Assembly: GCA_019429105.1 (NCBI GenBank)
Contig: JAHYJE010000009.1
Span: 1 to 64,000 of the forward strand
Direction: 5' to 3'
DNA: 64,000 bases
From: Syntrophobacterales bacterium
Lineage (GTDB): Bacteria > Desulfobacterota > Syntrophia > Syntrophales > UBA5619
How positions within the stretch are numbered: position 1 is the stretch's first letter; each line of letters opens with the position of its first letter. Shown piece by piece: positions 24,938 through 34,445 of this stretch. Both the position numbers and the translations under genes were made by a program. Under the pieces are notes generated by a model. The model saw only the letters and a program-made list of their open reading frames with translations. It searched no databases and was not told the origin of the DNA.

Positions 24938-25633
24938 ATGACAAATACCGTGGATGAAAAAGATTACAACAGCGGCCATCGCCAGCGGCTCAAAATGAAA
25001 TATATAAAGGCGGGGATAGAGGCGCTCCACGATTACGAGGTCGTGGAGCTGCTTCTCACCTATGCGCTTTCCCGCCGTGACATAAAACCGCTCGCCAAGG
25101 AGCTTTTGTCGCGGTTCGGCTCCCTGAAAGGGATTATTGATGCGGAGCCAGCGGAATTGAAGAAGATTGACGGCATAAGCGACCATACGGCAATCCTGTT
25201 TAAGCTGCTCAAGGAGGTCTCCGCCTTGTATTTGCAGCAGAAAGCCAAAGAAAAGCCGCAGATCTCCTGCACCTCCGAGCTTATCAACTTCTGCCGGACG
25301 ACCCTGGGCGGCAAAAAGGATGAGGAATTCTGCGTTATCTATCTCGATGTGCAAAACCAGATAATCGAATTTGAAACGCTGCAGAAAGGAACGGTTAATC
25401 AGGCAACGGTATATCCCCGACAGGTGCTGGAAAATGCCCTCCGGAAAAAGGCATCGGCCATCATCCTTGTCCATAACCACCCGTCCGGACATGTGCGCCC
25501 CTCGGAGGCGGACCTGCGGATTACCAAAACGATCAGTGAAACGGCGCGGCTCCTCGACATCAACGTTCACGACCATATCATCGTCGGCGAAGACCGCTTC
25601 TTCAGTTTTCGCGAAGAGGGAATGATGACCTGA
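24938..25633 (+). CDS. radC: RadC/YicR family JAB-domain protein
   Basis: 231 residues: N-terminal helix-hairpin-helix region (DYEVVELLLTYALSRRDIKP, IDGISDHTA) and C-terminal JAMM metal site HNHPSGHVRPSEAD (about 170-183) with a preceding Glu. Known as DNA repair protein RadC, though its real role is unsettled. Follows the BASS transporter by 43 bp. Confidence 0.92.
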   Translation: MTNTVDEKDYNSGHRQRLKMKYIKAGIEALHDYEVVELLLTYALSRRDIKPLAKELLSRFGSLKGIIDAEPAELKKIDGISDHTAILFKLLKEVSALYLQQKAKEKPQISCTSELINFCRTTLGGKKDEEFCVIYLDVQNQIIEFETLQKGTVNQATVYPRQVLENALRKKASAIILVHNHPSGHVRPSEADLRITKTISETARLLDINVHDHIIVGEDRFFSFREEGMMT

Positions 25634-25760
25634 ACCGGTTACAGGCGTCAGGCAAAAGACACACCCAAGCTGCAAAACAAAGGCAAACCTTCGACCAGTA
25701 ACAATCACGGCTTGCCTGCATTAAGCTATCTGTAGAAATTATGAATAACCGGCGGAAGAA

Positions 25761-26042
25761 TTAACGTCTGCCGTCAACCCTTTCCTTGAGTTCCTTGCCA
25801 ACTTTAAAGAAGGGCAGCTTCTTGGGGGAAACCTTTATGCTTTTCCCTGTCTTGGGGTTTCTGCCGGTGTAAGCGTCGTACTCTCGGACAACGAAACTGC
25901 CGAAACCCCGAATTTCAATTCTTCCGCTCTTCGCCAATTCCTCGGAAAAACCGTCGAAAACGAGATTAACCACGTCCATTGCCAGTTTCTCAGTTAATTC
26001 TTCTTTTTGGCTCAGCGCCTCGATAAGCTCTGATTTGTTCAT
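25761..26042 (-). CDS. HU/IHF-family DNA-binding protein (IHF-like)
   Basis: 93 residues. The beta-arm GRNPKTGKSIKVSPKKLPFF (about 61-80) with the intercalating Pro and FGSFVVREY mark the HU/IHF fold. The N-terminus MNKSELIEALS resembles IHF subunits. Bends DNA as a dimer. Own promoter at 26147-26174; AAGGAGG 7 nt upstream of ATG. Confidence 0.92.
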   Translation of the reverse strand: MNKSELIEALSQKEELTEKLAMDVVNLVFDGFSEELAKSGRIEIRGFGSFVVREYDAYTGRNPKTGKSIKVSPKKLPFFKVGKELKERVDGRR

Positions 26043-26146
26043 TAATTCCTCCTTAAATTATTGCTGCCGGCGGCACCCGCCCTGATAATAAACCCGCTTT
26101 GTGACGGGCTGAAACAAAATTGGTAAAACACCTTTGTTTTTCGGGG

Positions 26147-26174
26147 ACTATATTTATTTTACCGTTAATGTCAA
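26147..26174 (-). promoter_or_regulatory. sigma70-type promoter of the HU/IHF gene
   Basis: On the minus strand TTGACA (26174-26169), 16 bp, TATAGT (26152-26147). The -35 box overlaps the last codons of rluB. It predicts a leader of about 100 nt. Confidence 0.65.
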
Positions 26175-26917
26175 GCTAATTTTTTGCTGTTTTTTTGCGC
26201 TTGGGACTGGGCCATCAACTGTCCGACTTCTCCATGACGCAGCGCTCGCCACTCGCCTTCGCCGAGAGAATCGAGGGTAAGATCGCCAAAAGAGACGCGG
26301 ATCAGACGGGTAACGGAATGGCCAAGCAAATCAAAGGCCCGTCTTATCACACGATTTCTTCCATCATGGATGGTAAGCAACAGCCAGGTGCTTTTCGGAT
26401 TGACCTTTTCCATAATGACTGAGGACGGGGCAAACTTCCCATCGGGAAGCTCCATTCCCTTTTCCAGGCTTTGCAGTTCAAGCCTGTTCAGACGCCCTTC
26501 GATCTTAACGCGGTAGGTTTTGGGAACCTTGAAGCGGGGATGCTGAAGGCGCTGGGCAAAATCGCCGTCATTGGTCAAAAGGAGCAACCCCTCCGAGTCA
26601 TAGTCGAGACGTCCCACGGGGAACACCCGCTCGGCAACCCCACTGAGAAGATCCGTTACGATCGGCCTTCCCTCCGGATCGCTCAGGGTGGTTACATACC
26701 CGCTCGGTTTATTCAGAACGATATACACCTTTTCCGTTTCGCAGGAGATAAGCTTGCCATCCACCCGAATTTCATCGCGATCGGCATCAGCCTTCGTTCC
26801 CGGTTGGCGTACAACTACTCCGTTTACCGATATTCTGCCATCGGAGATCATTCTTTCCGCCGCACGTCGCGATGAGACGCCGGCGCCGGCGAGAATCTTC
26901 TGCAATCTCTCTTCCAT
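26171..26917 (-). CDS. rluB: 23S rRNA pseudouridine synthase RluB
   Basis: 248 residues: S4 RNA-binding domain (RLQKILAGAGVSSRRAAERM) then RsuA/RluB catalytic core with the catalytic Asp in VGRLDYDSEGLLLLTNDG (about 102-119) and NRVIRRAFDLLGH. It modifies 23S rRNA near U2605. ATG at 26917 preferred over a GTG at 26926. It follows scpB in the scpA-scpB-rluB order common in bacteria. Confidence 0.9.
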   Translation of the reverse strand: MEERLQKILAGAGVSSRRAAERMISDGRISVNGVVVRQPGTKADADRDEIRVDGKLISCETEKVYIVLNKPSGYVTTLSDPEGRPIVTDLLSGVAERVFPVGRLDYDSEGLLLLTNDGDFAQRLQHPRFKVPKTYRVKIEGRLNRLELQSLEKGMELPDGKFAPSSVIMEKVNPKSTWLLLTIHDGRNRVIRRAFDLLGHSVTRLIRVSFGDLTLDSLGEGEWRALRHGEVGQLMAQSQAQKNSKKLA

Positions 26918-26974
26918 GATGAACACCCTTTCCTTAAAAAACCGCTGCCGCTGCTCCGTCTTCCGCCTGAGCTT

Positions 26975-27523
26975 TTACCCCTGACCTTCGGTTTCCCCGG
27001 CAGGGCGAAAATCCCTCATTTCCCGCAGCGTCGGCAATTCGGCAAGGTCCTTCAAATTGAATACCTCAAGGAATTTCTTCGATGTTCCGTAAATAATTGG
27101 TTTTCCGGGAACGTCCTTTCTCCCTACTATCCTTACCAGTTTTTTTTCCAAAAGCCCCTTCAGCGCACCGCCCGTATCAACACCCCTGATCCGGTCTATT
27201 TCCACTTTCATAACCGGCTGCCGATAGGCGATAATCGCCAGGGTCTCCAGAGCGGACGGAGAAAGGGAAGTGGGGCGAACCACCTTCAATTTAGCGACCC
27301 AGGATGCCATTTCGACTCTTGTCTGAAAGCGAAACCCCCCTGCCACCTCCTGAAGCGAGATGCCCCCTTCCCGCCTCTCATATTCGCCCGCCAGTTCCTG
27401 AAAAAGACTGAGTATTTCAGACTTCTTGAGAGCGGGAAAAATATCGACGACCCTCTCTACGGCAAGGGGTGTTTCCGAGGCAAAAATCAACGCCTCCAGG
27501 ATAGCGATTTTCTCTTCCATCAC
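26975..27523 (-). CDS. scpB: segregation and condensation protein ScpB
   Basis: 182 residues, double winged helix. ILEALIFASETPL at the start and LSPSALETLAIIAYRQPVMK (about 91-110) are diagnostic. It forms the SMC-ScpAB condensin. It overlaps scpA by 4 bp (ATGA). Confidence 0.93.
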   Translation of the reverse strand: MMEEKIAILEALIFASETPLAVERVVDIFPALKKSEILSLFQELAGEYERREGGISLQEVAGGFRFQTRVEMASWVAKLKVVRPTSLSPSALETLAIIAYRQPVMKVEIDRIRGVDTGGALKGLLEKKLVRIVGRKDVPGKPIIYGTSKKFLEVFNLKDLAELPTLREMRDFRPAGETEGQG

Positions 27524-28284
27524 ACCTCGGCATTTTCCAACATCTTCGGTGTTTCCAGTTCCTCTTTGACAGCCAGAAAAAGCCTTATCTCGCCAAACGG
27601 CGCTGCCTGGCGCACCTTTGCCATCCGCAATTTTATAAGCTCCAGAATGGCAAGGAATGTATAAACTACCATTTTTCTATGGGTTCTGTCTATGACCAGC
27701 TCAGAAAAGGAAATCTGCCCCTTCTTAGCCAGGACCTCCATAATTTCGTTGATCCGCTCGGCCAGGGAAAGTTTTTCGGTGCTGAACTCGAGCCCTTCCC
27801 CGACTTCAAGACCGGCAACAATCCGGCGGAAGGCCTCCACAAGTTCAAAAAGATCGACCTCCAGCAAGCCCATCTCCATTTTTTCCGGATCGGGAAGCAG
27901 CTCCGGATAAGCGCCCAGTTTAAAAACATCCCTTTCGAGAAGAGGCCGGGCGGAAAGAAGCCGGGCAGCTTCCTTGTAAACCTGATACTCCAGAAGCTGT
28001 TTGACCAGTTCCGCACGGGGGTCCTCCCCCTCCTCCTCATCGCCGCCCTCATCTGTCACAGGCAGCAGCATCCGTGATTTGATATGGGCAAGCGTCGCCG
28101 CCATTACCAGATATTCTCCGGCGAGATCGAGATTCAGGGAACGCATTTCGCCGAGATATCCGAGATACTGACTGGTAATGAGGGCTACCGGGATATTGTA
28201 GATGTCAATCTCGTTCTTCCGAATCAAATAAAGTAAAAGATCGAGCGGACCTTCAAAGACATCGAGTTTGATCTCATAACTCAT
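27520..28284 (-). CDS. scpA: segregation and condensation protein ScpA (kleisin)
   Basis: 254 residues. N-terminal FEGPLDLLLYLIRKNEIDIY (about 10-29) is the SMC-head contact; GEYLVMAATLAHIKSRMLLP follows. A C-terminal winged helix is present (VVYTFLAILELIKL). It bridges the SMC heads. The start overlaps the end of trpS by 11 bp. Confidence 0.93.
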   Translation of the reverse strand: MSYEIKLDVFEGPLDLLLYLIRKNEIDIYNIPVALITSQYLGYLGEMRSLNLDLAGEYLVMAATLAHIKSRMLLPVTDEGGDEEEGEDPRAELVKQLLEYQVYKEAARLLSARPLLERDVFKLGAYPELLPDPEKMEMGLLEVDLFELVEAFRRIVAGLEVGEGLEFSTEKLSLAERINEIMEVLAKKGQISFSELVIDRTHRKMVVYTFLAILELIKLRMAKVRQAAPFGEIRLFLAVKEELETPKMLENAEV

Positions 28285-29275
28285 GTTTTATCTTCATGAC
28301 TTCGCGCACCTCGGCCAAGGTCGAAGCGGCGATGCGACCTGCCCGAATGTTGCCGTCCTCAATAATCTCCCGCACCTCCCGGGGGTGGGCAAGATAGTAT
28401 TCCCGTCTTTCGTGAATGGGCCCCATGCCCGCGGCGATAGCCTCGGCCAGCCGCCTTTTGCATTCGATGCAGCCAATGGCGGCGCTTCGGCAGGCGGCAG
28501 CTATCTCCAGCACCTCGGCCGGCGTTGAATATAACCCGTGCAAGGTATAAACATTGCAGAGCTCAGGGCGCCCGGGATCACTTTTGCGCTGTCGCTGCGG
28601 ATCTGTAAACATGGACGCAACCTTCTTTTTCAGCTCCGCGCCCTTGTCACTCATGAATATCGAGTTGTCGTAAGACTTGCTCATCTTTCGCCCGTCCGTA
28701 CCCAAAAGCTTCGGCACCTCTGCCATGAGCGGCTCCGGAATCGGGAATATCTCGCCATAGAGAAAGTTAAAACGGCGGGCGATCTCGCGGGTCAGCTCGA
28801 CGTGGGGAAGCTGATCGATGCCGACCGGAACACCGAAAGCCTTGTACATGATGATATCCGCCGCCTGCAGGACCGGGTATCCAAGAAAGCCGAATGTCGA
28901 AAGATCCTTTTGGGCAAGCTCCTCCTTGACCTCCTTGTAGGTGGGATTCCTCTCTAACCAGGCCAGCGGGGTGATCATGGATAAAAGGAGGAAGAGCTCT
29001 GCATGTTCCTTGACCGAGGACTGGATGAACAGCGTGCTTGGGCGCGGTTCAAGACCGGCGGCCAGCCAATCGATAACCATGTCAATTGTATTGGCCCTTA
29101 TACTTTCGGTCGTCGCGTAATCGCTGGTAAGCGCGTGCCAATCGGCAACAAAATAAAAACATTCGTAATCTCCATGATTCTGCAAAGCTACCCAGTTAGC
29201 AAGCGCCCCGTGAAGATTGCCGAGATGAAGTTTCCCTGTAGGCCGCATGCCGCTCAATATTCTTTTCTGAGACAA
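28274..29275 (-). CDS. trpS: tryptophan-tRNA ligase (TTG start)
   Basis: 333 residues, class I aminoacyl-tRNA synthetase. HIGH-type motif GKLHLGNLHGAL (about 13-24), AWLERNPTYKEVK, and KMSKS in GTDGRKMSKSYDN (about 195-207). Start is TTG at 29275: GAGGAGG lies seven bases upstream and no ATG precedes the conserved RILSGMRPTG. First gene of a trpS-scpA-scpB-rluB run, all on the minus strand. Confidence 0.93.
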   Translation of the reverse strand: MSQKRILSGMRPTGKLHLGNLHGALANWVALQNHGDYECFYFVADWHALTSDYATTESIRANTIDMVIDWLAAGLEPRPSTLFIQSSVKEHAELFLLLSMITPLAWLERNPTYKEVKEELAQKDLSTFGFLGYPVLQAADIIMYKAFGVPVGIDQLPHVELTREIARRFNFLYGEIFPIPEPLMAEVPKLLGTDGRKMSKSYDNSIFMSDKGAELKKKVASMFTDPQRQRKSDPGRPELCNVYTLHGLYSTPAEVLEIAAACRSAAIGCIECKRRLAEAIAAGMGPIHERREYYLAHPREVREIIEDGNIRAGRIAASTLAEVREVMKIKHEL

Positions 29276-29428
29276 AAAAACCTCCTCTGTATTAGCTGTT
29301 TCCCTTTAGCTGATCATCGCCGATGAACCCCGGGGAAATACTATCAAAATGATTAAAAATCGTGGGATTCATAGCAGAAATGTCCGGTCGTGTCAATGAA
29401 TGGACAGATGGCAAATCTGTCTCCAAAT

Positions 29429-29465
29429 AAAAAAGGCCCCCTTGCCGCGCCGGGAGCCTCTTTTA
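29429..29465 (-). terminator. rho-independent terminator of the HU gene
   Basis: Minus strand: AGGCTCCC (29459-29452), loop, GGGGGCCT (29441-29434), followed by TTTTTT. It sits 25 bp after the HU stop. Confidence 0.75.
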
Positions 29466-29483
29466 ATTTTTTTGTTGCGAAAA

Positions 29484-29756
29484 CTACTTTACTTTGCTGG
29501 CCAGAGCTTTGCCAACCTTGAACTTAACCACCTTCTTGGCCGGGATCTTGATCTTCTTGCCGGTCTGCGGGTTTCTGCCTTCGCGCGCCTTCCTCTTGAC
29601 AACCGAAAAAGCGCCAAATCCGACCAGTCCGATCTTGCCGTTTTTCTTGAGTTCCTTTGCTACCGTTCCCACGTAGGCCTCAAGAGCCTTTGCCGCCGCA
29701 GCTTTGGTGATTTCAGCCTCTTCCGCTATTACCGCAATCAATTCCGCTTTTGTCAT
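29484..29756 (-). CDS. HU-family DNA-binding protein
   Basis: 90 residues, closer to HU: MTKAELIAVIAEEAEITKAA, GFGAFSVVKRKAREGRNPQT and a Lys-rich arm GKKIKIPAKKVVKFKVGKAL. A nucleoid dimer. It is a paralogue of the IHF-like gene at 25761. GAAAGGGGGAAAAAGGG precedes the ATG. Confidence 0.93.
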   Translation of the reverse strand: MTKAELIAVIAEEAEITKAAAAKALEAYVGTVAKELKKNGKIGLVGFGAFSVVKRKAREGRNPQTGKKIKIPAKKVVKFKVGKALASKVK

Positions 29757-30098
29757 CCCTTTTTCCCCCTTTCAATAATGGTTTGATGGATTACAATGTC
29801 ACCACCCCTCTGGTGGGTTAATAACTGCTGCGAAGCGCTTGTAAGAATAAAAAAAGGAACGAAAAATTACTGATAGTTTGCATGCCTGCTAACACAAACA
29901 AATACAGGAATCAAGAAAAAAATGAATTTTTTTAATAAATATTTCATTGGTTACGCCAAATATCTCCGACAACTTGATCACCAAGCCGCAAGACCGAGCA
30001 AATTTCGGCAAGAAAAAAATGGCTTTCCCCTTTTCAAGAGACCATTTCTACCTCCCCGACGCTGCCGCAGCACAGTTCGATACAGCCGTTCAAACATG
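29757..30098. other. AT-rich intergenic region upstream of HU
   Basis: About 340 bp without a credible gene. A small hairpin (CACCA/TGGTG near 29800-29815) lies in the presumed HU leader. Nothing else recognised. Confidence 0.5.
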
Positions 30099-30557
30099 TC
30101 AAAGCTCCAATATCATTGATATTTCATCGCAGAAATCGGGATATTTGGGACAACGCAAACAGTCCGACCATACCTTTTGCGGCAGGGTATCGCGATCTAC
30201 ATACTGAAAACCCAGCTTCAGAAAGAACTCCCGCTGGTATGTAAGCGCGAATATCCGATAGAGTTCCAGCGTAACCGCCTCGGATATGCAGGCCTCGACC
30301 AGTTTGCGTCCAATCCCCTCTCGTCTTTGCCCTTCTGCGACGTTAAGGGATCTGATTTCGGCGAGGTTTTCCCAGGTTATGTTCATTGCGCAGGTGCCGA
30401 CAATCTCACTGTCTCCTTCGTTGTAATAGACAAAAAAATCCCTCAGGCTTCCGTATATGTCCATTAGTGAACGGGGCAGCATCTCCCCCTTGCCGGCGGA
30501 GATATTGATCAGCCTGTGAATGGTCTTTACGTCGCCGATGCGCGCTTTTCTAAGCAT
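30099..30557 (-). CDS. N-acetyltransferase (short N-acetylglutamate synthase-like GNAT)
   Basis: 152 residues with the GNAT acetyl-CoA loop REGIGRKLVEACI (about 78-90). MLRKARIGDVKTIHRLI, EIRSLNVAE, LTYQREFFLKLGFQ and the CLRCPKYPDFCDEI end match stand-alone NAGS proteins of deltaproteobacteria (arginine synthesis). It follows recN by 25 bp. Other GNAT substrates are possible. Confidence 0.75.
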   Translation of the reverse strand: MLRKARIGDVKTIHRLINISAGKGEMLPRSLMDIYGSLRDFFVYYNEGDSEIVGTCAMNITWENLAEIRSLNVAEGQRREGIGRKLVEACISEAVTLELYRIFALTYQREFFLKLGFQYVDRDTLPQKVWSDCLRCPKYPDFCDEISMILEL

Positions 30558-30582
30558 TTTTCATCCCTTGCTTTTCAATAAT

Positions 30583-32262
30583 TTACCGGGCGGTAAAAAG
30601 CATCTCCCGGGCGTGCTCTCTCGTTTTTTTAGTCAATTCCACCCCGCCCAGCATTCGGGCTATCTCTTCGACGCGTTCATCATCAGAAAGAATGGAGACA
30701 CTGGCACTCGTGCGGTTTTCAATAACATGTTTGGCTGCCAGATAATGACGCTCCCCGCGGCAGGCAATCTGGGGGAGATGCGTTATACAGATGACCTGAT
30801 GACTACGGGCAACTTCCTGAAGTCTTTTGCCGACGATCTCCGCTGTCGCCCCGCCGATTCCGCTGTCCACCTCATCGAAAACGATCGTTCCTACTGAACC
30901 GGTCGTCGCCAAAACCTTTTTAAAGGCGAGCATGATCCGGGAAAGCTCTCCGCCGGATGCCACATTCCGCATTGGTTTCAGCTCTTCGCCGACATTCGCC
31001 GCCAGGTAAAATTCCGGGAAATCGTTCCCCTTCTCCTGGGGAGCGTCCTCACCGTTACTTTTTTCGCGTTCCTGAAAAACAACCACAAATCTGGCATTGT
31101 CCATTCTCAATGATCTGATCTCATCCTCGACTGAACTCATCAATACCGACGCGGCCTGTCGCCTCTGCGCGGAAAGCTCGGCCGCCGCCGCCCATAACCG
31201 TTTCTTTTCCTCAGCGATGCGGCCCGCCAGCGCGGTTATCTCATACTCCACCGTCGAAATCGCTTCTATCTCCTTCTTCGCCTCACCAAATTTTTCCAAA
31301 ACAGCCAGGAGCGTTCCCCCGTATTTCCTTTTCAAGTTCCCCAAAAGCTCCAGCCGCTCTTCAATCGCCTCCAGCCGGAGTTGATCGAAGGTAAGATGAT
31401 TGGCGTAATCGCGTAGCGTCAGGGCAGCCTCCTCAATCCGGTAATAAAATTCATCCATTTCCTGCCCTGACAATCCCAGGGAAGGATCGATCTTTCTTAT
31501 TTCCTTAACCGCGGCAACTACCTCGTGCAGCCCGGCAAGCACTGATTCCCCTTTGGAATAAAGTGATTCATAAGCTGACTGCGACAGATTCGCAAGCTTT
31601 TGAATATTGATGAGGATATTCTTTTCCTCAAAGAGGGCCGCATCTTCGCCGGCCAGGATCTCGGCGCGGCCGATCTCCGCAATTTGATAGCGCAGCAGTT
31701 CCTCCCGCTCGGCCCTTTTTCCCTGTTTCTCCTCAAGGAGACGCAATTCGCCTCCCAGCAGGCGATAATAGTCGTAAATTTTTCGATACTCCTCGCGCAG
31801 CGGCAAAAGGCCGCCAAATTCATCAAGTATATCTATCTGGTTATCCGTCTGCAGGATCGTTTGATGGGCATTCTGAGAGCAGATATTGATCAGCGATTCC
31901 CCTATTTCGGCCAGCGAAGACAGCGCCCCGATCCGGCCGTTGATATAAACACGGTTCTTCCCGGAACGGGAAACGACCCGACGAATGATGATCTCGTCTG
32001 CTTCTCCAAACCCCATTTCGCTAATCCTTGCCTTAAGGGTCTTTTGCCCGCGAATATCAAAAAGAGCCTCGACTACCGCCTCGTCCTTCAGGGAACGGAT
32101 CATGTCGGTGCTCGCCCTCTCCCCCAGAAGAAGCCCCACCGCACCGATGAGAATCGACTTCCCCGCCCCCGTCTCCCCGGAAATAACGGTCAGACCTTCG
32201 GTAAATCTCACCTGCAGTTCGTCGATAATGGCGAAATCGCGGATATTCAACTCAGAGAGCAT
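30583..32262 (-). CDS. recN: DNA repair ATPase RecN
   Basis: 559 residues, SMC-like. Walker A SGETGAGKSIL (about 28-38), long central coiled coil, signature ASGGELSRIMLAFK (about 449) and Walker B IVFDEVDSGIGG (about 477). It helps tether DNA at double-strand breaks. It overlaps nadK by 11 bp. Confidence 0.94.
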   Translation of the reverse strand: MLSELNIRDFAIIDELQVRFTEGLTVISGETGAGKSILIGAVGLLLGERASTDMIRSLKDEAVVEALFDIRGQKTLKARISEMGFGEADEIIIRRVVSRSGKNRVYINGRIGALSSLAEIGESLINICSQNAHQTILQTDNQIDILDEFGGLLPLREEYRKIYDYYRLLGGELRLLEEKQGKRAEREELLRYQIAEIGRAEILAGEDAALFEEKNILINIQKLANLSQSAYESLYSKGESVLAGLHEVVAAVKEIRKIDPSLGLSGQEMDEFYYRIEEAALTLRDYANHLTFDQLRLEAIEERLELLGNLKRKYGGTLLAVLEKFGEAKKEIEAISTVEYEITALAGRIAEEKKRLWAAAAELSAQRRQAASVLMSSVEDEIRSLRMDNARFVVVFQEREKSNGEDAPQEKGNDFPEFYLAANVGEELKPMRNVASGGELSRIMLAFKKVLATTGSVGTIVFDEVDSGIGGATAEIVGKRLQEVARSHQVICITHLPQIACRGERHYLAAKHVIENRTSASVSILSDDERVEEIARMLGGVELTKKTREHAREMLFTAR

Positions 32263-33145
32263 CGGTTTTTTTGCGGGAGAGTCCTGTCTGGGAGCCGCCC
32301 CATCCCAATTTAGTCCTCAAAATTTCCAGATAGCCTCGCTGGGGAGAGGAAACCAGTTTCGTTACCTGTTCTGATCTTTTAATTAGAACCCTGTCCTGAT
32401 AATTTATCGGGAAAGATATCTGCCCGTCCATGGTGACCGTCGCCCCCGATTCCCGGGTATTTAGGATCACCTCCACGACAACATCTTCCGGCAGGATCAC
32501 CGGCCTGTTTGTCAGCGTGTGGGGGCAGATGGGATTGATAATGATAGACCCCAGCTCCGGAAAAACAATTGGTCCCCCCGCAGCAAGAGAGTAGGCCGTA
32601 GAGCCGGTCGGGGTTGCCACAATCAGGCCGTCCGCATTGAAGGTCGTCAGATAACTGCCGTCAACCGACGTCTCCAGTTCCACCAGTCGGGAAAGATTGC
32701 CCCGATTGATGACAACGTCATTGAGCACCGAGCCCGCGTGCAAAAGCGCGTCGCCTTTCAGAATCTCCGCATGCAGCATCATCCGCGTTTCGACCTGAAA
32801 TCTTCCGGAAAGAATCTCCTCCAGCGCCCTGTACATCTCGTCGAGGTTCACCTCGGTGAGGTACCCGAAAACGCCGAGGTTGACGCCGACAATGGGTATA
32901 TCGTGTTCCGCAAGCAAACGGGCCGTCCGCAGTATCGTTCCATCGCCGCCAAACACGACGATCAGCTCCGCCTGCAGCCAAAGCCTGCTTTTCTCAGGTT
33001 CCAGCAGGCCTATTTCCGCGGCAATTCCCTCTTCGAGATAAACCTCCAGACCGCGTTTGAGCAGCCATTCCCGCAGAGCGACCGTATAACCGCTTGACCC
33101 TTTTTTGGCAGTATTCGCGATTATTCCCACCTTGTTTATAGTCAT
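32252..33145 (-). CDS. nadK: NAD kinase
   Basis: 297 residues. GGDGTILRTARLL (about 69-81), GVNLGVFGYLTEV and NADGLIVATPTGSTAYSLAA (about 168-187) are the NadK signatures. It makes NADP from NAD and ATP. I chose the ATG at 33145 (GGGAAT upstream) because MTINKVGIIAN is the usual start; longer frames reach 33274. Confidence 0.92.
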   Translation of the reverse strand: MTINKVGIIANTAKKGSSGYTVALREWLLKRGLEVYLEEGIAAEIGLLEPEKSRLWLQAELIVVFGGDGTILRTARLLAEHDIPIVGVNLGVFGYLTEVNLDEMYRALEEILSGRFQVETRMMLHAEILKGDALLHAGSVLNDVVINRGNLSRLVELETSVDGSYLTTFNADGLIVATPTGSTAYSLAAGGPIVFPELGSIIINPICPHTLTNRPVILPEDVVVEVILNTRESGATVTMDGQISFPINYQDRVLIKRSEQVTKLVSSPQRGYLEILRTKLGWGGSQTGLSRKKTDAL

Positions 33146-33234
33146 CGGATTCCCATAAAATAATTTCGGGTGTTTTCCTATCATAATACAACGCCTTTGT
33201 CCAACCGCATTATCGAAATTCCGCCAGACAGACC

Positions 33235-33263
33235 TTGACATCATCCCGACAAGTAGGTTAGTG
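33235..33263 (+). promoter_or_regulatory. possible promoter of the rdgC-like gene
   Basis: TTGACA (33235-33240), 17 bp, TTAGTG (33258-33263). The -35 is perfect, the -10 weak. It sits about 27 bp before the ATG. Confidence 0.35.
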
Positions 33264-33289
33264 TCCTTGGGCAAATAGAGGAGACGTTT

Positions 33290-34405
33290 ATGGGTTTTTT
33301 GAAGGGAACAGTAACTTTTTCACGGTATCGCATCGCCGGTCCGCTTCCGGACGGCTTTAATGATTTCTTTGACGAACGGATAAAACGCTTTGCCTTTCAG
33401 GACAGTTGGCGCACGGCGGACGAAAAGATAGCGGGCTGGATTGCGATTGAAAACTGTCTTGACACCGATTTCCCCTACGCCGCTTATGCACAGGGCAAAT
33501 ACATGCTCTTTTCACTCCGGATAGACCGCAAGTCTGTTCCCCCCTCGCTCTTCCGCATCCGGGTAATGGAGGCCGAGCGAAAAGCGCTTGCCGAAAGCGG
33601 GCAGCAAAAGCTTTACCGGGAACAGCGCGAGGCGATCCGTGAGTCGGTCAGACTTGAATTGCTTGCAAAAACCCTGCCTGTCCCGGCCTTTTATGAAATC
33701 TGCTGGTCGGTCTCCGACCGGCTGCTGACTTTCTGCACCCTCTCCGACAAAATTGGCAGCGAACTACAGGAAATGTTTAGGGAATCATTTGGACTCACGC
33801 TGTTTCCCCATGCGCCCTGGAACAGCGAAGAAAAAAATCTTACCCAAAAAGAAACGCCTGCACTGCCTCAACCCCTTGACGCACCCTCGCCAGCGCTTCC
33901 GGCGGACATCGATCCCCTGACCATCGGCAGAGAGTTTCTCACCTGGCTCTGGTTTAAAAGCGAGGAGCGAAACGGCATTATCGGCAACGCGGCCGGCGGG
34001 GAAGACGAGATAATTTTTCTGCGGCGGCTGGTTCTGGAATCAGGAGAGGGGGAATACGCCGAAACGATTATCTGTCAGGGACTCCACGCCGATCTCAAAG
34101 AGGGAAAAGAGGCGCTTCGGCAGGGAAAGAAGATAACCACGGCCCGGCTTAGAGTCTCCCATGATCAGGATGAGTGGGAATTTACCTTCAAGGCTGACCG
34201 CTTTCATTTTCAGTCGATGAAGCTCCCCGCCCTTTCCGAGGAAGATGAGGAAGACCGGGAGGGACAAATCCTGGAGAGGATTTATCTGATTGAAAAGGCC
34301 GCGGCGACAATGGACAACCTTTTTCACTCGTTTTTGAATCTGCGGCAAACAGCAGACTGGGCGAAGGAGCAGGAACGGCTGGCAAAATGGATTTCCCAGC
34401 CGTAA
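33290..34405 (+). CDS. RdgC-like recombination-associated protein
   Basis: 371 residues. The opening GFLKGTVTFSRYRI, a central PVPAFYEICWSVSDRLLTFC then LSDKIGSELQEMFRESFGL segment and C-terminal helices resemble deltaproteobacterial RdgC, a ring-shaped dsDNA-binding protein that moderates RecA. Similarity to E. coli RdgC is by pattern only (GW motif near residue 48, FGLTLFPHAPW). A Pro-rich linker (about 190-210) splits the protein. It stands just ahead of der, 40 bp away. Confidence 0.55.
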   Translation: MGFLKGTVTFSRYRIAGPLPDGFNDFFDERIKRFAFQDSWRTADEKIAGWIAIENCLDTDFPYAAYAQGKYMLFSLRIDRKSVPPSLFRIRVMEAERKALAESGQQKLYREQREAIRESVRLELLAKTLPVPAFYEICWSVSDRLLTFCTLSDKIGSELQEMFRESFGLTLFPHAPWNSEEKNLTQKETPALPQPLDAPSPALPADIDPLTIGREFLTWLWFKSEERNGIIGNAAGGEDEIIFLRRLVLESGEGEYAETIICQGLHADLKEGKEALRQGKKITTARLRVSHDQDEWEFTFKADRFHFQSMKLPALSEEDEEDREGQILERIYLIEKAAATMDNLFHSFLNLRQTADWAKEQERLAKWISQP

Positions 34406-34445
34406 TGGAAGCGATCCCTCAAAAAACTACAAGAATCGTGAAAAG